Notes: generated from the letters alone by a model not told the origin. Positions 20,023-34,114 are shown, numbered from the stretch's first letter. The stretch: 64,000 bases of DNA from Ananas comosus (GCF_001540865.1 NC_033637.1:3305349-3369348); one strand, 5' to 3'. A program made the numbers and translations.

Positions 20023-22030
20023 GAGGAAATTATGTATGTGGAGTACAGTGGGTGGTTGGACGCTGGGAGGAGGAGAAATGGTATTAGTTTGTGTTTTTTG
20101 TTTTTGTTTTTATAATTAGTAGTCTTCTTTGGCAGCAGTTTATGTGTTTAAAATTTAAAAAATTCTGTCTGCACATTTTATAAAAAAAAAAGAAAAAGAA
20201 AAAAAGTTTGTGTATATTTTACATTTTTTATTATAGTTTGAATAACTCTTTTTCAATTTTTACTGCTAAAAAAAAGGTTAATAAGATAAATTTCAAATTT
20301 TAAAAATATCTAATTACTTTCAGTTGACAGAAATATTTTAATTAATTTTTAATTTTTTTAAAGATATATATTATAATATTAAGATCTACTGAGAAATTTG
20401 AGATTTTAAAAATTTCTTTAAATATAACGCTTGCATATCATTTACTAATACGTGGGGCCCATGCATTGTCAGTTCGACTGTCCAGCATCCGACGGTACTG
20501 AGGGGTCATTGGAAATTTCTTTTTTCTTTTTTAAATTACATGTTGATACACTTGTGATACAAGTGCAAGAAACCATGGGCAGGAAAAGTACTTATAATTT
20601 ACTAAACATCAATTTAGTATCCTGTTCTTTTATTCTTATTTTTTTATTAATTTTTCTGTTAATATTTAGTTAAATTATATACAAACAATATCAAGTATTC
20701 TATTTAGGTTTATCAAATATTCCCTTTAGTTACCACTGATTTAATGAAAAAAATAGCAAAATCGATAATAAAAGACTAAAAATGAAACCACATGTCACTA
20801 AATTGATATACTTTAAATCACAAAATATTAAGCTGAGAAAGTGTGAAACCACATGGTGGTATTTGAATTTTTTTTTTTTTTCCAAAATAGGTGGCGAATG
20901 TTGAGAAGAGAAACTTTTTTTTTTCATTATTTACCTCGAGTTCTTTTTAAATTTAATAATTTTGTAGCAAGTAAAATTTTGATTGATTAATTTTAGTTCT
21001 TTTAAATTTAATAATTTTGTCGCAAGCAAAATTTCAATCGATTAAAAGTTAATAGCTATAGAGTTATTAAATTGGATAAATTATTTTATCGTAATCGAAT
21101 ATAAAAATTTAAATAATAGAATTAAATGTTAAAAACTCTCAAGTAAAAAAATGGAAGTTGAGGAGGCTATTTCGGAATTGTCCGATGATTTAGGAGATTT
21201 TTATATAATTTTACTGATAATTTTACTGACGTGAATTAGCCCTGTAGCCCACAAACGAGTTTCTTTGATTTCGCCTTTCACGTCGGAGTTTTTCTAATCT
21301 TCAAGTTCATGTTATCCGAAAAATTGTTTTATAATGTGTTAAGCAACCAAAAATAAATGAGAAAACTTAAGTATCCTTTAAATATTTAAGGATAGAAATA
21401 CTTAATCTAAGATCAAAAATATCTTCATTGTGCTGTTAAAAATTATTAATTTTTAAGTACATTTGATCATAAGTTAGATGATATTGAAATATCGTAAAAT
21501 TCTATATCTAATGAATTGGCAGTTTCACATCCTTGTTGGCTTAAAAAAATCAGCATTCTATCTTGTAGTGGAAGATCAGGTTTGGTTCGAAATGACGGAA
21601 AGTCCAATTGGATTGAATTATGTTCGAAATAACGTGAGACTAATTAGACCGAATCACAATTGAAATCCGTGAGCACTGTATTTGCACGTTTTAAGTGAAT
21701 TAACTGTATCTTTTTAACCGCTTAAGTTTTAAGGATGAATGGTTAACGCCAACGATCACAATCCTATGATCAAAAAATAATTTAATAGAGTTGAAACCTG
21801 AGTACTATTATTGGTAATAATTTAGCCCAATTGTGACCTTGAGTTGAGGGCACCCGCTAAAATTATTAGGACACAATTTGGCCCCACAATGACATATCTA
21901 TCTTGAAAAGAGATTTCAACTTCTCATCAACAAACACAAGAATCTTAATAAGGGATTTCAACTTCTCATCTGCAAACACAAGAAAATGTAAAGAGTCACT
22001 GTCCTGACATAATATTATTGATATATGATG
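20023..22030. other. Spacer upstream of 4CLL copy C
   Basis: The first few hundred bases are the likely promoter of copy C. 20590-20860 holds a member of the dispersed repeat also seen at 13836 and 36345 (GTTAATATTTAGTTAAATTATATACAA type core). A ~52-bp tandem duplication (GATTTCAACTTCTCATC units) lies at about 21910-21985. No exon seen. Confidence 0.5.
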
Positions 22031-25000
22031 ATCATAACTGTCTGATCACGTGCAAAAGTAAACCTGTTATGGAAAAAAAAAAAAAAAAAAATTTAAAAAA
22101 AAGGCAAGAGACCACAAGAGTGGTTGCAATGAGACATCTGGCCTTTGAAGAAATGGCCATCCAATAAGTCAAACAATGCATAGTTTTTGTTAGAACAAAC
22201 AAGTGGAAGCTATTTAAATTGGCCTTAGTGAGGCATTTGTGAAGTGCTGTTATATAAAGCTGTTTAAAAAAGTTTCGACCTTGTGTGCTTGTTATCCTGT
22301 TTGTCAAAGTTCATCTTACTCCTTGCTACGGTAAAAAGCACTAATTATTTATAAAGCAAAAGTGAAAATATATGAGATCTTTTCTAGATTGACAAATAGT
22401 TGTGGCACGCCTTTTTTCTTGAAGCCCCATCACATAACATACAGGATATTCTAAAGTTAGCCCTCAACTTTTTAAAGCTTACAATAAACTAAAGTTCAGA
22501 TATATTTTTCAGTTTTTCAAAATGACCTTTAACTTTTACTAAACTCTCAATTAAAAATCAAATCTCATAGCAACCTACAATTAACAGCAATTTAAAATCC
22601 AATCTACTGAGCATAGTGAATAACAAAATATTATCCACTTCCTCCACCGGATGAATTTAAGTTATCGTCACACAGAAATAATTAAAGTTTTTAATCTGAG
22701 TTAAAATTAATTAGTAGAGCTTCTCACTTCTGATATAGTCTGAAGAACAGTTAGGAGAAAACCAATATCGTATTCTTATTATGCATCAGGCCAAACAAGA
22801 AAAGAAAAAAAAAAATACAAATCAAATTAACTTACCTAAACATTAGATTCTTTCAATAAAAATCCAAAACAATTGTACTTCATATCCGCATCTTAAAATA
22901 TTCTTAAAAAATATTTATCTCATTTGAATCGTTTGTGACCCCTCAACAGAAACCATCAAATTGAGTGGCTCTCATCTGCACATGCAACTTTTTCACACAC
23001 CAAAAAATAAGCTAAAATTTTAGTTCACGCTTTGTTTTTCCCCAATAAACAAATTCATTTAAAGTCAGCTAAACACATTAATCGCACCATAAAATGAAAT
23101 AATCTTTCCAGTAATATCACCCTCGACATTTCGAAAAGAGTTTATATTCAATGAATAACCGATAACATTTATGAAAAACAATTACAACATCAGAAAACAG
23201 ATACAGCAAAAGTGCAGCTAGAAGTGCACCTGTATCTTCCGACAAAAGAAACACCTGAAAATGAAGGCACACATAACAAGCAATGCTGTCAAAACAAACT
23301 AATTTCATAGAGATAAACTTAATTAAAACAGCTCAGTTTTGTTAAAAGAACAAAATGAGAGTACACATCTTGGCTGCAACCATATCACTATGGCACCTCT
23401 GTTAAAGAATGAACGTAACCTAACTTGGTACTGCAATAACAAGAGATGGAGTCTCATCTGGCAGTTAAAAGAAACTAATAGATACTGGAGACCAAGTAAT
23501 ACATACTGATGCCAGTTGCTTTGCTTGGTTACCGGGCCAATGCGACTTGCTATTGTTTTGTTCAAGTGAACATGCTGCAAACCACAACAGGCTTTAGAAG
23601 TGCCTGGCATTTATTAAGCAGATCACACACATCAGAGAGAATATGTACTTGCTGCTTACATCAGAAAGAATTTCAAGAGAGTGGAATCAGTATTATATAT
23701 CATAACAAATGGCAACTTTCTCATTTGAACCATCTAGAATTCCACTGGGCATCAGTTCACCTGCGACTTACGAATGTACTACGGAACATACCTCAGTAGA
23801 CAGTAGCTATGAATTGTAGTTACTGCCCCTCCCAGCTGTGGGAATCAGTACATTCTAAGGCAATTATGTGGGGACGACAGAGCCATCCTTTCCTTTTCTT
23901 TACATTTGTTCCCAGCATCACGGTTGCACAAAATCCATCCAATCACTAAAAAAGATCCAAACATTTTCCCCCCAGCTTGGACTCCAAACGTGATCTTCGA
24001 GAAAACCAATGAAAAGTTGTGAATCGATCAACTTATGATCACACAGCTACTGAGTGCTTCTTGAAGGTTAGCAGTCTGGGTGAACTGAATTGTGGCAGAT
24101 CATACAGACAGTAGTGTCAACAAATCTTTACGGCCCCAACCCTACCCTATGCTTAAGCAGAGTTTCTGTACCAACCTGATCTTTGTACCATTTGTAACAA
24201 CTTATAGGTCACTGTCCATATGAAAGGATGTCCATATCGTAGTGAATTTGTCCAGTGTGCCGCGTCACGCAAAAAGTGATTTGCATTAAATATCAAACTA
24301 AGCAGACCACCGAAGAAACCTTAAATCAAAATGGGCAATTCATATCGCGAGCAACAGGGCGGTTTATGAGCAAAAGAACTTCTTGGCAAGGTATGTGTGG
24401 ACATTGATAGACTCCAAAATATGAACACTATTCATCCGCATCAAAAGGACCAAGTTCGTAAATTAGCATACCTCCATGTAATTGCTTATCAACATAGTGA
24501 AAAACAGCCCCACCTTCATGCTCGCCTTCTTGATGAAGCTTCAAGAAATGATATCATGATCCTACCTTCAGTATGATGGACATCTCATTCTGTCATGGAG
24601 TGTAGATAGAAGTTGTGATAACAGATAGCTTTGATGGTCAGGCTTTCTATTTATTATGTCGACATAAAAGACTAGAGTAGAAACTTTATCGAAGTCACCA
24701 TCTTTTCCGAATGATTGCAGTTTTCTGGTTTTGTTGTTTTCGAAATATGCCACCTAGGCAAAGCACTATTCAACCGGTCAATCTTAAAATATCCCTTCAG
24801 TTGCAGGTTTAGGCATCTAGAAGCTCCTATAGTGCCTCTCCATGGTGATACGGTGCCGAAGAATTCCTAAAAATATCACTGATGAAATTTAAAAAGAAAT
24901 AAGAAGTGAAATCAGGGGGAAAAGTTTATAATACAATCAGCCATCCTGTTTTCAATATACCTGGTGAACTTTTGACAGACTGAATTCCTCCTCAGTCCTC

Positions 25001-28000
25001 AAATCCCTGATGACTCCTAGCTGGCTAGGACACCAACTGGTAGGAGCTATTACTTGTGGGCATCTCTCTCACAAAGAGGTGCCCTTTCTTCTCTTCACCT
25101 TGATAGAAAGGGCTCCTAAAGATGTATACTAAAAAATTGGAAGAGCTACATTGTCATTCTCTATCTCTTTAACAAAGAAAAAGAATCTTATCTGTAGACC
25201 ACACCCTCCGAAGAAAACCATTCTGATATAATTCTTAGACATGGAAACAAGAGCATTAACAACATCAGAACACCTGAGTAGGAAAAATAATTATACTAGG
25301 CCAGTTAGCTGAACAGGATCCAGAGCCCCACTCAACAGTAGCATCAAGTTTAACACCTAAATTGTAGGATGACTGGCCAATCAACCGACCTCATTATTAG
25401 AAAAGCGAGGCGACTGGCCAATCAAACTCATTCCAAAGAATAAAAAATGGTAGCACTGTACAAGTTAAATTTTTTGTATGATATTTTTAAAGCCTACTCG
25501 TTTCTGGTATATTGTTTACAAACAAATGTCCCAATGACTAATAAATACACATTTTCCAGATATATTTGAAAGCGGGAAAAGTGATAATTGAAGAATGAAC
25601 GTGCTATGTAAATACAAAACATAGTGGACGATGAACGACATCTTTCTAATCCATAAGATTGTATTTCACAAAAAAGCAGGTTTTATTAGATATCATAAAC
25701 AAAAGATAAAATGCATGAAACAAGAGCCAAAAAATACCATTCCCCGAAGTCCAGCAAACGGTTGTAAAAACAATATATCAGGCCACAGTATGACTCCGAA
25801 CACTATCTTGGCCACATTAAAAGATTAGGAGCTACGCGCCACGCGCATCATGCGGACAAGGCATACACAAAAATCAGCACTATTCTTTGCACATAGACGA
25901 TGGGAATATATTAGTAAAGTTTTATAAACCAACTTTCACTAAATCCAGAACAGATTTCTCAAGAACATAAGCATTCACCTGGAACATACTCGACTTACCC
26001 TGGCAGTATCACCTATCCCATTCGAGTTGCTGTCTATGGAACTGCAGCATCAATTTGCGGCATCAATATCAATAGTGCCTTGAAGAACAATTCTACAGCA
26101 ACAGCAACTTGGTGATAGCATTACAGCTATATGAGAAGGAAAAAAGGGGGGGAAAACAGAGAAAAAAAGGGAAAAGGACAGAAAATTGCCACCTCGCCAT
26201 CGTATGTAACTTAACAGGCAAACAACATCGTAGAAGAGTATAAAATTGAGAAGTGAGCAAATTGAAGCATCAGAACAATGATAAGACAGGCCAAATTATT
26301 TGTCCGCAATAACTTAGCATGACTGGACAAGAAGAAACAAGAGTAGTATACTGACCAATGGGAGTTTCCACGCTTTCAGTGGGGGCTTTTTTTTTTTTGA
26401 GAAAAAGAAAACCTAGTAGGTTCACCAAGTTCAAGAGCTGTCAAGCTCCAGATTTTGAAGAACCGCAAACTTAAAACTGCATAAGTGTCAAAAATAGTCG
26501 TAAGTTTCACTGGCTTTTAAAACAGTTCAGATAATAATCAGCAGATCATCTTAACTCCAAAGTGTTATGCAAGGAAAAGGGTGATAAACAGCTTTTCTCA
26601 AAGCTTATACAAGTCATTAGAGAAACCAAGATGAACTAATAGTCCTCTCCAGATTTGAGCAATGTTAAACTTTAACACACGGGCATGAATAATATGTAAA
26701 GTATACCAAATCTTCTTTGCCAAGACCAAACATGAAGTAGCATTCATCAGGCTGCTCATAATTATATGATAGTCTATCAAATTTCTAGCTTCATTTAACG
26801 AAAGTCTTCTTTACCATATCGATCAACTCTTAAAGCCATTTTACATTATTATTACACAAGCATCACACCACTTTATTCTGTAAATTTGATACTGCGCAAA
26901 TTTCATCACATTAAAATATATTGCTATATATAAGGTTTGCTAACGATCCGCTCTAGTCCATAATCGAGCAGAATTTGGTAAATTTTAGTTTGGATTAGCT
27001 TTGACTTCTAGCAGACTTACATATTACTCAACGACCTTGAAATGATTCTTTGTTCATACCTTAGTTAAAAACCTTTTCAAATGAAAATTGAGACAAGTCC
27101 AGACACAAATAGTGATACCAAAAGAGTGGTACTATGACAGTAAATAAAATAAGAGACGGTTTGGATAAATTAGGATTTGCATATGGGGTCGCCAACTGGC
27201 CATTGACTTTATATTTATGGCCACAAAGGAGGAAGTTTATGAAATTTCTTTATTGAGTTAGCAAATAAAAATATGGTTCTTTGACTTGGGCCTTACTTTC
27301 TGTTTATTCTCCTTGTTCTCCTTTGTTTTTCTCCTCATCCTCCTCATCTCCAATTCAATCTTCCCATAAAAGTAGCGAGTCTCATGAGCAACATTCTGTG
27401 AGCCTCTTTATCCCAACTACTACCAACAACAACCATAATCAATCAAGTACACTTAAGAAACCACATCTCCCAACCGCTACAACAACTCTATGATCGAGGT
27501 TGGATCAATATTATAATATTTAATTATGTGAGAAATGTGTTTCTAGCCTTTGTATTGGATAATAACCAAATCTTCATTTATGCATAATATAGAGACTACA
27601 CTATACCTATACAGAGTGTAAGAGAAGTGTAAACGAAGTCTGAAAGTCTAAGTTGTATGAGTTTGACAATTTGAGAGTTTACAACTCTTTTATTTATGTA
27701 TTACTATGTTTTTATATAGAATTGAAACTTTCGAACTGTTAATCACACATAGCTAACAAAAGGCAGGAAAAAATAAGTGCAAAGAGTCCCAAAGGCAATT
27801 CTTTTCCTCATCGACAAGCATACAATAGTTAGCTCAATATGAATCTTTATATTTCACCTATGCAATTATAAAAGAAATTTCACCTTGCAAGAAGGATAAT
27901 TTCACATGCACACCAATACTGTCAGAAAAAAGTTACACAAAGCATACAGAAGACATCGAGCATGAGGTGTTACAGTTATTGTGACATCAAAAGCAAGAAA

Positions 28001-28588
28001 ACACATCATCAATGATGACAGTGTTAACACTTCATGTACAATCACTATAGGTGAGTTACCTTTCTGCTAGAATTCTCCCCTCAATTCCTTCAGAAAAAGA
28101 AAAGACCACCTCAGGACAAGCTAAAATGATCTTCCGCTTCACATCATTCGTCTCTTGCAAAATAAATGCAAAGATCAAAGGAAAAGGTACCAACAATGAA
28201 GATAAAATATTTATAAACTTCAGATATTTCAAGACCAAGATGTTTGGCATCATTTAAAGATTACAAGTAAGGAATATGTTACATAAATGCATTCAAAAGT
28301 GATATTGACTTGAGCAACAAATCCAATATGCCACACCTTACGATGTAGGTTTCATTAGAGGATTGCTTTATCTCATGAATAGGCCAAGCACATTTTATCC
28401 TGCAACAAAAATTGGTTTTGGCGTAGTATAGGAAGAAGAATGTTATCCACCCAATCGCCAAGGGTGCCTGATAAACAAGAGCATCAGTTGTCGCTCTCAC
28501 CTCAGAGAAATCAACCTGCTGTCACTACCAGTGTTAGTATTGCATCGATCATCAATAGCTGTGTGCTCTACCAGAACTTTGGTTTCTC
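22031..28588. other. Gene-poor stretch downstream of the CDKG gene
   Basis: 6.5 kb without an exon I can defend. Composition is mixed, less AT-rich than the other spacers between about 23.3 and 26.5 kb. That could mean transcribed untranslated or non-coding RNA sequence, possibly including the extended 3' region of the kinase gene. A short frame in the duplicated block at 28056-28150 is conserved in its partner (see the 27270 entry). Confidence 0.4.
27270..28330. repeat. Diverged duplicated block, left copy
   Basis: Matches 33020-33830 in the same orientation at roughly 70-75 % by eye. Shared stretches include TTCACCTTGCAAGAA, ATTATTGTGAC-type blocks, AGGTGAGTTACC and TCTCTTGCAAAATAAATGCAAA. 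The two copies bracket the CDKG kinase gene. Confidence 0.7.
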
Positions 28589-31256
28589 TTAACCGAAAAG
28601 GCTGTGTGTCCCTAACTCCCCTTTCTGTAACTCTTTTATTCGCTGCTCCGCAAGTGGATCAGGACTCTTCATGGTCCTCCTTAGACGCCTATATTATTTG
28701 AAGAAACAAGTGTCACTGTGATGGAAAAATCTTTCAAGTAAAAGTATAATTATTCATCTGACTCTCAGTGCATCCATGTACCTGTCCTGTGCATGTTGAG
28801 CAGGGAATGTTGGCATGAAATCCTTTGATTTAGGCAGAGGAACTTCACGAAACCAATCATGTTTGAGAGCAGCTTCTGCTGTTATACGCTGCAACAAGCA
28901 AAATAACACACAATTAGAGAGGGAAAAGGACTAAAGGAATGATAACAAATATTAGCACCGAATGGCTCTAGCGCATCACCTTCTCAGGGTCATAAGTCAA
29001 CAGTTTGTTGAGTAAGTCAAATCCAGCTTCCGACAAGGACGGGCGTCCCGAAAATGATGTGGGCGGGAACTTTTCCCGCAGCCTGTTGTACCTGTTGGAT
29101 CAAATGCAATGGCTACTTAAGGGAAAATTGCAAAGAGTAGCAGTGCTAAGTAGTGCTCGTTAGCGGAAAATCAATAACAAAGCAATCAAGTAGAGAAGAA
29201 ACTTACGGTTGCTTGACAAAGTTGGCTTTCACATGAGGTAATTTAGCAAATCCCGGCCATATCTTCTCGTTTGGTGTGCCAAGTGTTCTAAATATCTTCA
29301 AGAAAGAAAGTTAACAATTAGATTGCAACAAGCGAAACAAATGTATTGCATACCGTTAGAGAGGGTACCTTGTCAAGCTGGTCAAACTCGGTTTTCCCAT
29401 TAAAAAGCGGTTCTTTGGCTAAAAGTTCAGCCATTATACAACCCAATGACCACATGTCAATAGCAGTAGAGTATTCTTTTGCTCCTAGTAGAAGTTCAGG
29501 TGCCCTGAAAATGCATAACACATCAAACATTGAGAGAAAAATGAAACGAGAACTATGAAATTACAGATTGTTGGGTACAAACTTACCTATACCACAAAGT
29601 CACAACCAACTGAGTATATGGCTTCAATGGGCTGCCATATTGACGAGCCAGTCCAAAATCACATATTTTTAACTCACCACGGTTATTCAAAAGTATATTT
29701 GAAGTCTTCAGATCCCTAAAAGAAAGAGACCATATATTAGAAGATATACTATGTATTTCCAAATACTGCAGAACGAAATATACGCAAAGAACTTGCCTGT
29801 GCAATACCCAGTTGTCATGAAGATACTTGACACCCTCCAACAGCTGCAGCATCAAGCACTTAACCTCACTCTGACTAAAGGGTTGCTTCATCGCCTCCAT
29901 GAGCCCTTTAAGATCATGCTCCATGTACTCCATTACCATGAATATACTATCTAGGCTGCTACCTACAACAACTTCCTTAACATCAACAATGGAAGGGTGA
30001 TGAAAAGACAACAAAATGTTTATCTCCCTCAGAGAGGTCAGCGGGAAGCCCTCTCGTTCCTTCTCCATCTTAACCTTCTTCAGCGCAACAACCTCGCCAG
30101 TCTTCTTGTCCCTTGCTCTGTACACAACTCCATAGGTGCCTTCATCTATCTTGTTGAGCCTCTCAAACTCATCGACGCTTCTGCACCCTTGCAGCATGTT
30201 GATACATCTTTGTGGCGGCTGTGCAGGTTCAGGGGTTTTAGCCCCATAATCCTCATCCTCTGACTCTGTCTCAGACATTCGATCAGACACATAGCTGTCG
30301 GCCTCATTCCTGTCAATATCCATATAGTCGTCCCGTCCGGAACCAGACGACTTAGACACAGCCCCTGCAGAACCCTCCCTCACAATCTCTCCAAGCTCAG
30401 GGCTTGGAACTTTCTTAAGCGATCCTTTTCCCAACGAATCAGCCGGCGACGTACTTCTCTTTTTCTTCGGCACAGCCTCTGCGTCTTCATCTTTTTCATC
30501 ATCAAGTGCATTGTTCCCATCGGCCCAGCGAGAAGATGAAATGTTCCGTGCAGTAGGGTACTCATAATCGTCCTCTTCCATCTGCTCGGCTTCCGGATAG
30601 CCGCCCAACTCACGGTCACGAGGCGAATCAATCGAATTTGGCAAGACGTGCCCGCGAGGCAGGGGAGGAGGAGGCGGGGGGAGTTCGACGGGCTCAACCA
30701 ATTCTTTTCTACTTACAGAAGTAGCAATAGCAATAGCAATAGCACTAACAGTAGCAGTAGCAGTAGCAGTAGTGGACTGCCTCCCGTCATCCCTATCCCA
30801 CACTATAGGAGAGAACTTCCTCTTCTTGCTCGGAGAGGGTATCGAGCGGCCGTTTTCCCCATCCTGGAATCCGTTATCATTATTAACCTGCAGCTGCGGT
30901 GCCTCAGGGCCCTCCGATCCGCTGCCGCCAGACAGCTCCCCAGGCTCCCGATCAGCCGACCGCCCCGAAAGCCGGCTCCTTTTCTGATCATCTTCGCCGC
31001 CTCCGGCCGAGCAGTGTCCGTTCTCGACGACGATGCTCTGCCGCTTCTCCGGCTGCTGGTGATGGTGGCGGTGATAGCCATTCAAAGGCTCCCTCTTCTT
31101 GGGGAGCCCCTGCGAATCCCCAACCCTAGCCCCCAAATCGCGGCCGCGGCGGCTCCTTCGATCCGGGCGATGCCCCTTCCTCCTCGACGCCTCCTTATCC
31201 AATTCAAGGCCCCTGGATTGGTTGTCTCGCAGACCCCCGTGCCGCCCCGACGCCAT
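28589..31256 (-). CDS. CDKG-2: Cyclin-dependent kinase G (CDK10/11-like, PLTSLRE)
   Basis: A nuclear Ser/Thr kinase of the plant CDKG group, which pairs with cyclin L and acts on splicing and meiosis in Arabidopsis. Exons on the minus strand: 31256-29797, 29715-29587, 29504-29369, 29295-29207, 29091-28980, 28888-28782 and 28688-28589, totalling 710 codons. The start MASGRHGG (31256) fits the family; an upstream in-frame ATG at 31316 would add 20 residues. Residues 1-~350 are charged and Ser/Arg/Glu-rich and disordered, with [11 protein letters not shown]. The kinase domain follows: [44 protein letters not shown] and TLWYRAPE. The end [10 protein letters not shown] matches the family. The second intron-exon border (29716-29796) is an 81-nt GC-AG intron inside the HRD motif. 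A run of CAATAG/CAGTAG units encodes an Ala/Thr/Ile stretch near 30720-30775. Confidence 0.93.
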
Positions 31257-31298
31257 TGAAACCACAAGATTCCGATCCAGGGAACGCCGAACCTTACG

Positions 31299-31338
31299 AA
31301 ACCCTAGATATCGCAAACCCAGGCAATTGGAACCCTAG
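31299..31338 (-). promoter_or_regulatory. Telo-box motifs in the CDKG 5' leader
   Basis: AAACCCTAG (31299-31307) and AACCCTAG (31331-31338), read on the plus strand, lie 40-80 bases upstream of the start codon. Telo-boxes are common near the start of plant genes expressed in dividing cells. Confidence 0.55.
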
Positions 31339-31449
31339 ATGATTAGGGAGGAGGGAGCGGAGAGGATAAGAGAGATGGGGAATTAGAGAATTTATCGGAC
31401 CTGGAAGAGAGGCGGCGGCGATGAGAGTTCTCCCCCGACGGCTCTGGAA

Positions 31450-33019
31450 GAGAAAATGAAGCAGGCAGCGGAGCTTCCGTAAAATCTCAGGACGCTTTTG
31501 TCCGCCTTCCGGGTTGCTTCTCTCTCTTAATTAGGGCTAGGGCGAATCACGTCAGCGCGTATTTGGAAACAAGCGTTCAGTTCGGCTTTGTACAGAATAT
31601 TGTGGCTTCATTAAAAAAAAAAAAATTAAGAAAAATGTTACAATTATTCTTGTGTGAAAAATAATGACAATTTATGAACACTTTTCATAGAACTCAAATT
31701 TATAAAAAATATTTATTTTATAAACTAATATTATTTTAATATAAAATGTTATATTGCTTTCAATTGAACTCGTGTAGAGATCCGTGCAATGCAGCGGGTA
31801 GATAATATAAGCAAAATTTAAAAATTTTAATAAAATTTATATTTACGGATTATTGATATATAGAAAACTACACCATGTTATGTACAGCCAATTAGTATGA
31901 CTAAATTTAACTATTAAAAAAATAAATTATAACTAGAATCCACTCATTGATAAAATATTAATATGGTGCATATAATTAATTGTTGCATCTTACATGTAAT
32001 TAGATGAGTGGGAGGTGAAGGATTGGGCGTTGAGAAGAGGAGAAGATGGTTTGATTTAAAATTGGGCTATGAGAATGAAGGGTAACATGTTACATAGTAA
32101 AATAAATTTTTATGGTACATATAAAAGAGTTACAAAAGAGAGGGGGTGGAAGATTAATGGAGAAAGGAGTTGATTAAAATTATAAAGTCCACTCATTCAT
32201 AGAATATTAATATGGTGCATATAATTAAATATTGCACCTTATATATAATTAGAGGAGTGGAGAGTGAAAGGTATCATGCCACGTGGCAAAAAATATTGTG
32301 GCTTCATATAGATTTATAGATTATAGATTATAGATAGATTATAGATATCTTAAATTTTTACGTGCTGCTCAATTGTATTTAAAACCGTCATATATAAACA
32401 GANATATATATATTACACAAGTGATATGAAAGCAACTCAAATTTGGTTCAGCATCTTAAAAAAAAAATTGCTAATTGTCTGATCCCATTTTACGGCCTGA
32501 TTCAACAAAACAGAGTCAAATTGCAACTAATTGAACATTTCTGCCTATTGCGAACTTCATCGTTCAAATGAAAAACATAAAAAGAAAAGAATTAAAAAAA
32601 AAAAAAACTATTCCGTGCTGTGGCACAGTAGGCATGACAATTAGAAAAGGCATCAAACGAAGCTGCAAACAAAAACAAAAAAAAAAGGGTAGCAAGATCG
32701 AGCTCATTGCTTACCAACAAATATCTTTGGATTGTTGGTGCTAATCATTAATCCCCAAAACTCGAGCAGTTAGAAATATACAACTAATTCACTTAAAGCA
32801 TATAAATAGAGCGTCCACGGGTCTCGATTGTGACTCGGCCCAATCAACCTCACGCCACTTCAAACATGACTTGGCTCATCCAACCTCACGTCATTTCGAA
32901 CATGACTCGGTCCAACATGACCTCCCGCCATATGGCAGAATACTAGCTCATTTAAGCCAACAAATATTTCTTCGCCCAATAAGTTAGTAGAGAAAGCATA
33001 TACTAAGAAAAATGACAAC
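31450..33019. other. Upstream spacer of CDKG with internal repeats
   Basis: A ~75-bp unit (CCACTCATTGATAAAATATTAATATGGTGC and on to GAGTGG) at 31938-32012 recurs at 32188-32262. Each copy has short inverted ends (CCACTCAT / ATGAGTGG). The N at 32403 sits in an (AT)n tract. 32820-32940 has several imperfect repeats of AACCTCACG / CATGACTCGG. No gene seen. Confidence 0.55.
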
Positions 33020-33830
33020 ACACAATTTGAGTACTTTGGCCTTGGGCCTTATGTTTAGTATTATTCTCCTTCCTCGTACGCTTTTTTTTTTCCTACGATG
33101 TCTCCCCTGCCTCATGAACAACACTCCGCAAGCTTCTAATATGCCTATCAGATTCAAACTATGTCCTTATTCAGACTATACGATAAGTGTAAATGAAATC
33201 TCCAAGGATGTATGAGTTGGAAAGCCCCAGATGATACATCAAGATGGTAGTCACCCAAGAATAAGAAATGCTGCCTAAATGCCCACAAAGATAACACAAC
33301 CAAAACAACGTGGAACCAGCCCCACAGCATGTAAAAAACATATTTGCTTATTACATGGAATAATTGCGCAACCATGCATCTTCACATTAAACCCTTGCAA
33401 AAGAGAAACTCGGTCAAATAAATATTGAAATTCCCAGAGAAATTCCACCTTGCAAGAAAAACAATTTCATATGAGCACTAATACCATTACCATCAGACAA
33501 AGATTCAGGAGGCATACAGCAGAGGCATTACAATTATTGTGACGTCGAAAACAAAATTAATCTTCATTTACTAGGTGAATTACCTTGCGAGAATTCTTTC
33601 CCACAATCCCTTCGGGAAAAACGAACACCACTTCTTCCAGGAAAAAGGCAATAACCATCCTCCGCCTCACATCGTCTCTTGCAAAATAAATGCAAAAATT
33701 AACGCAAAAGGCACGAATAATGTACACAAACTATTTGTAAACTTGTGATATTAAGAACAAGGTTCTTAAAATTGTTTACAACATAGTACTACGCAATATG
33801 TTACAGAAATGGTTTCTAATGTGATACCAG
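33020..33830. repeat. Diverged duplicated block, right copy
   Basis: Partner of 27270-28330, same orientation, slightly shorter. The block around 33570-33690 is the best-conserved part. Confidence 0.7.
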
Positions 33831-34114
33831 TCTTATTGATATGTATACAGGAACTTCAAAACTTGCGGTCGCTGATCTTCGAGTGCCCCTGGTAGAATTT
33901 CATGAATTCAACTGCATATCTGCAATAGTAAGAGCTTTTGTAGTTACTTCTTTTCGTGTAAATCTGATTAGTGCACAATCGGATTATGGATATTAGATTA
34001 GCTGCGATGTAAATCTATGTCATTGCCCAATTAATGCTTCCATGTTGTCATTTCGTGCTGCTACAATTGTCAGCTATCTTGTACGTAAATTGTTACATCT
34101 TACTACATGTTTCC

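Noticed and set aside
19321..20115. 264-residue plus-strand frame opposite 4CLL copy C exon 1
   Set aside because: Gly/Glu/Arg-rich antisense shadow of the purine-rich exon. Similar shadows occur opposite copies A and B.
29716..29796. Reading the CDKG exon straight through as a 27-residue kinase insert
   Set aside because: The insert would break the HRD motif, and the flanks are a consensus AG/GCAAGT donor and a pyrimidine-rich acceptor. It is treated as an intron, with retention only as a hypothesis.
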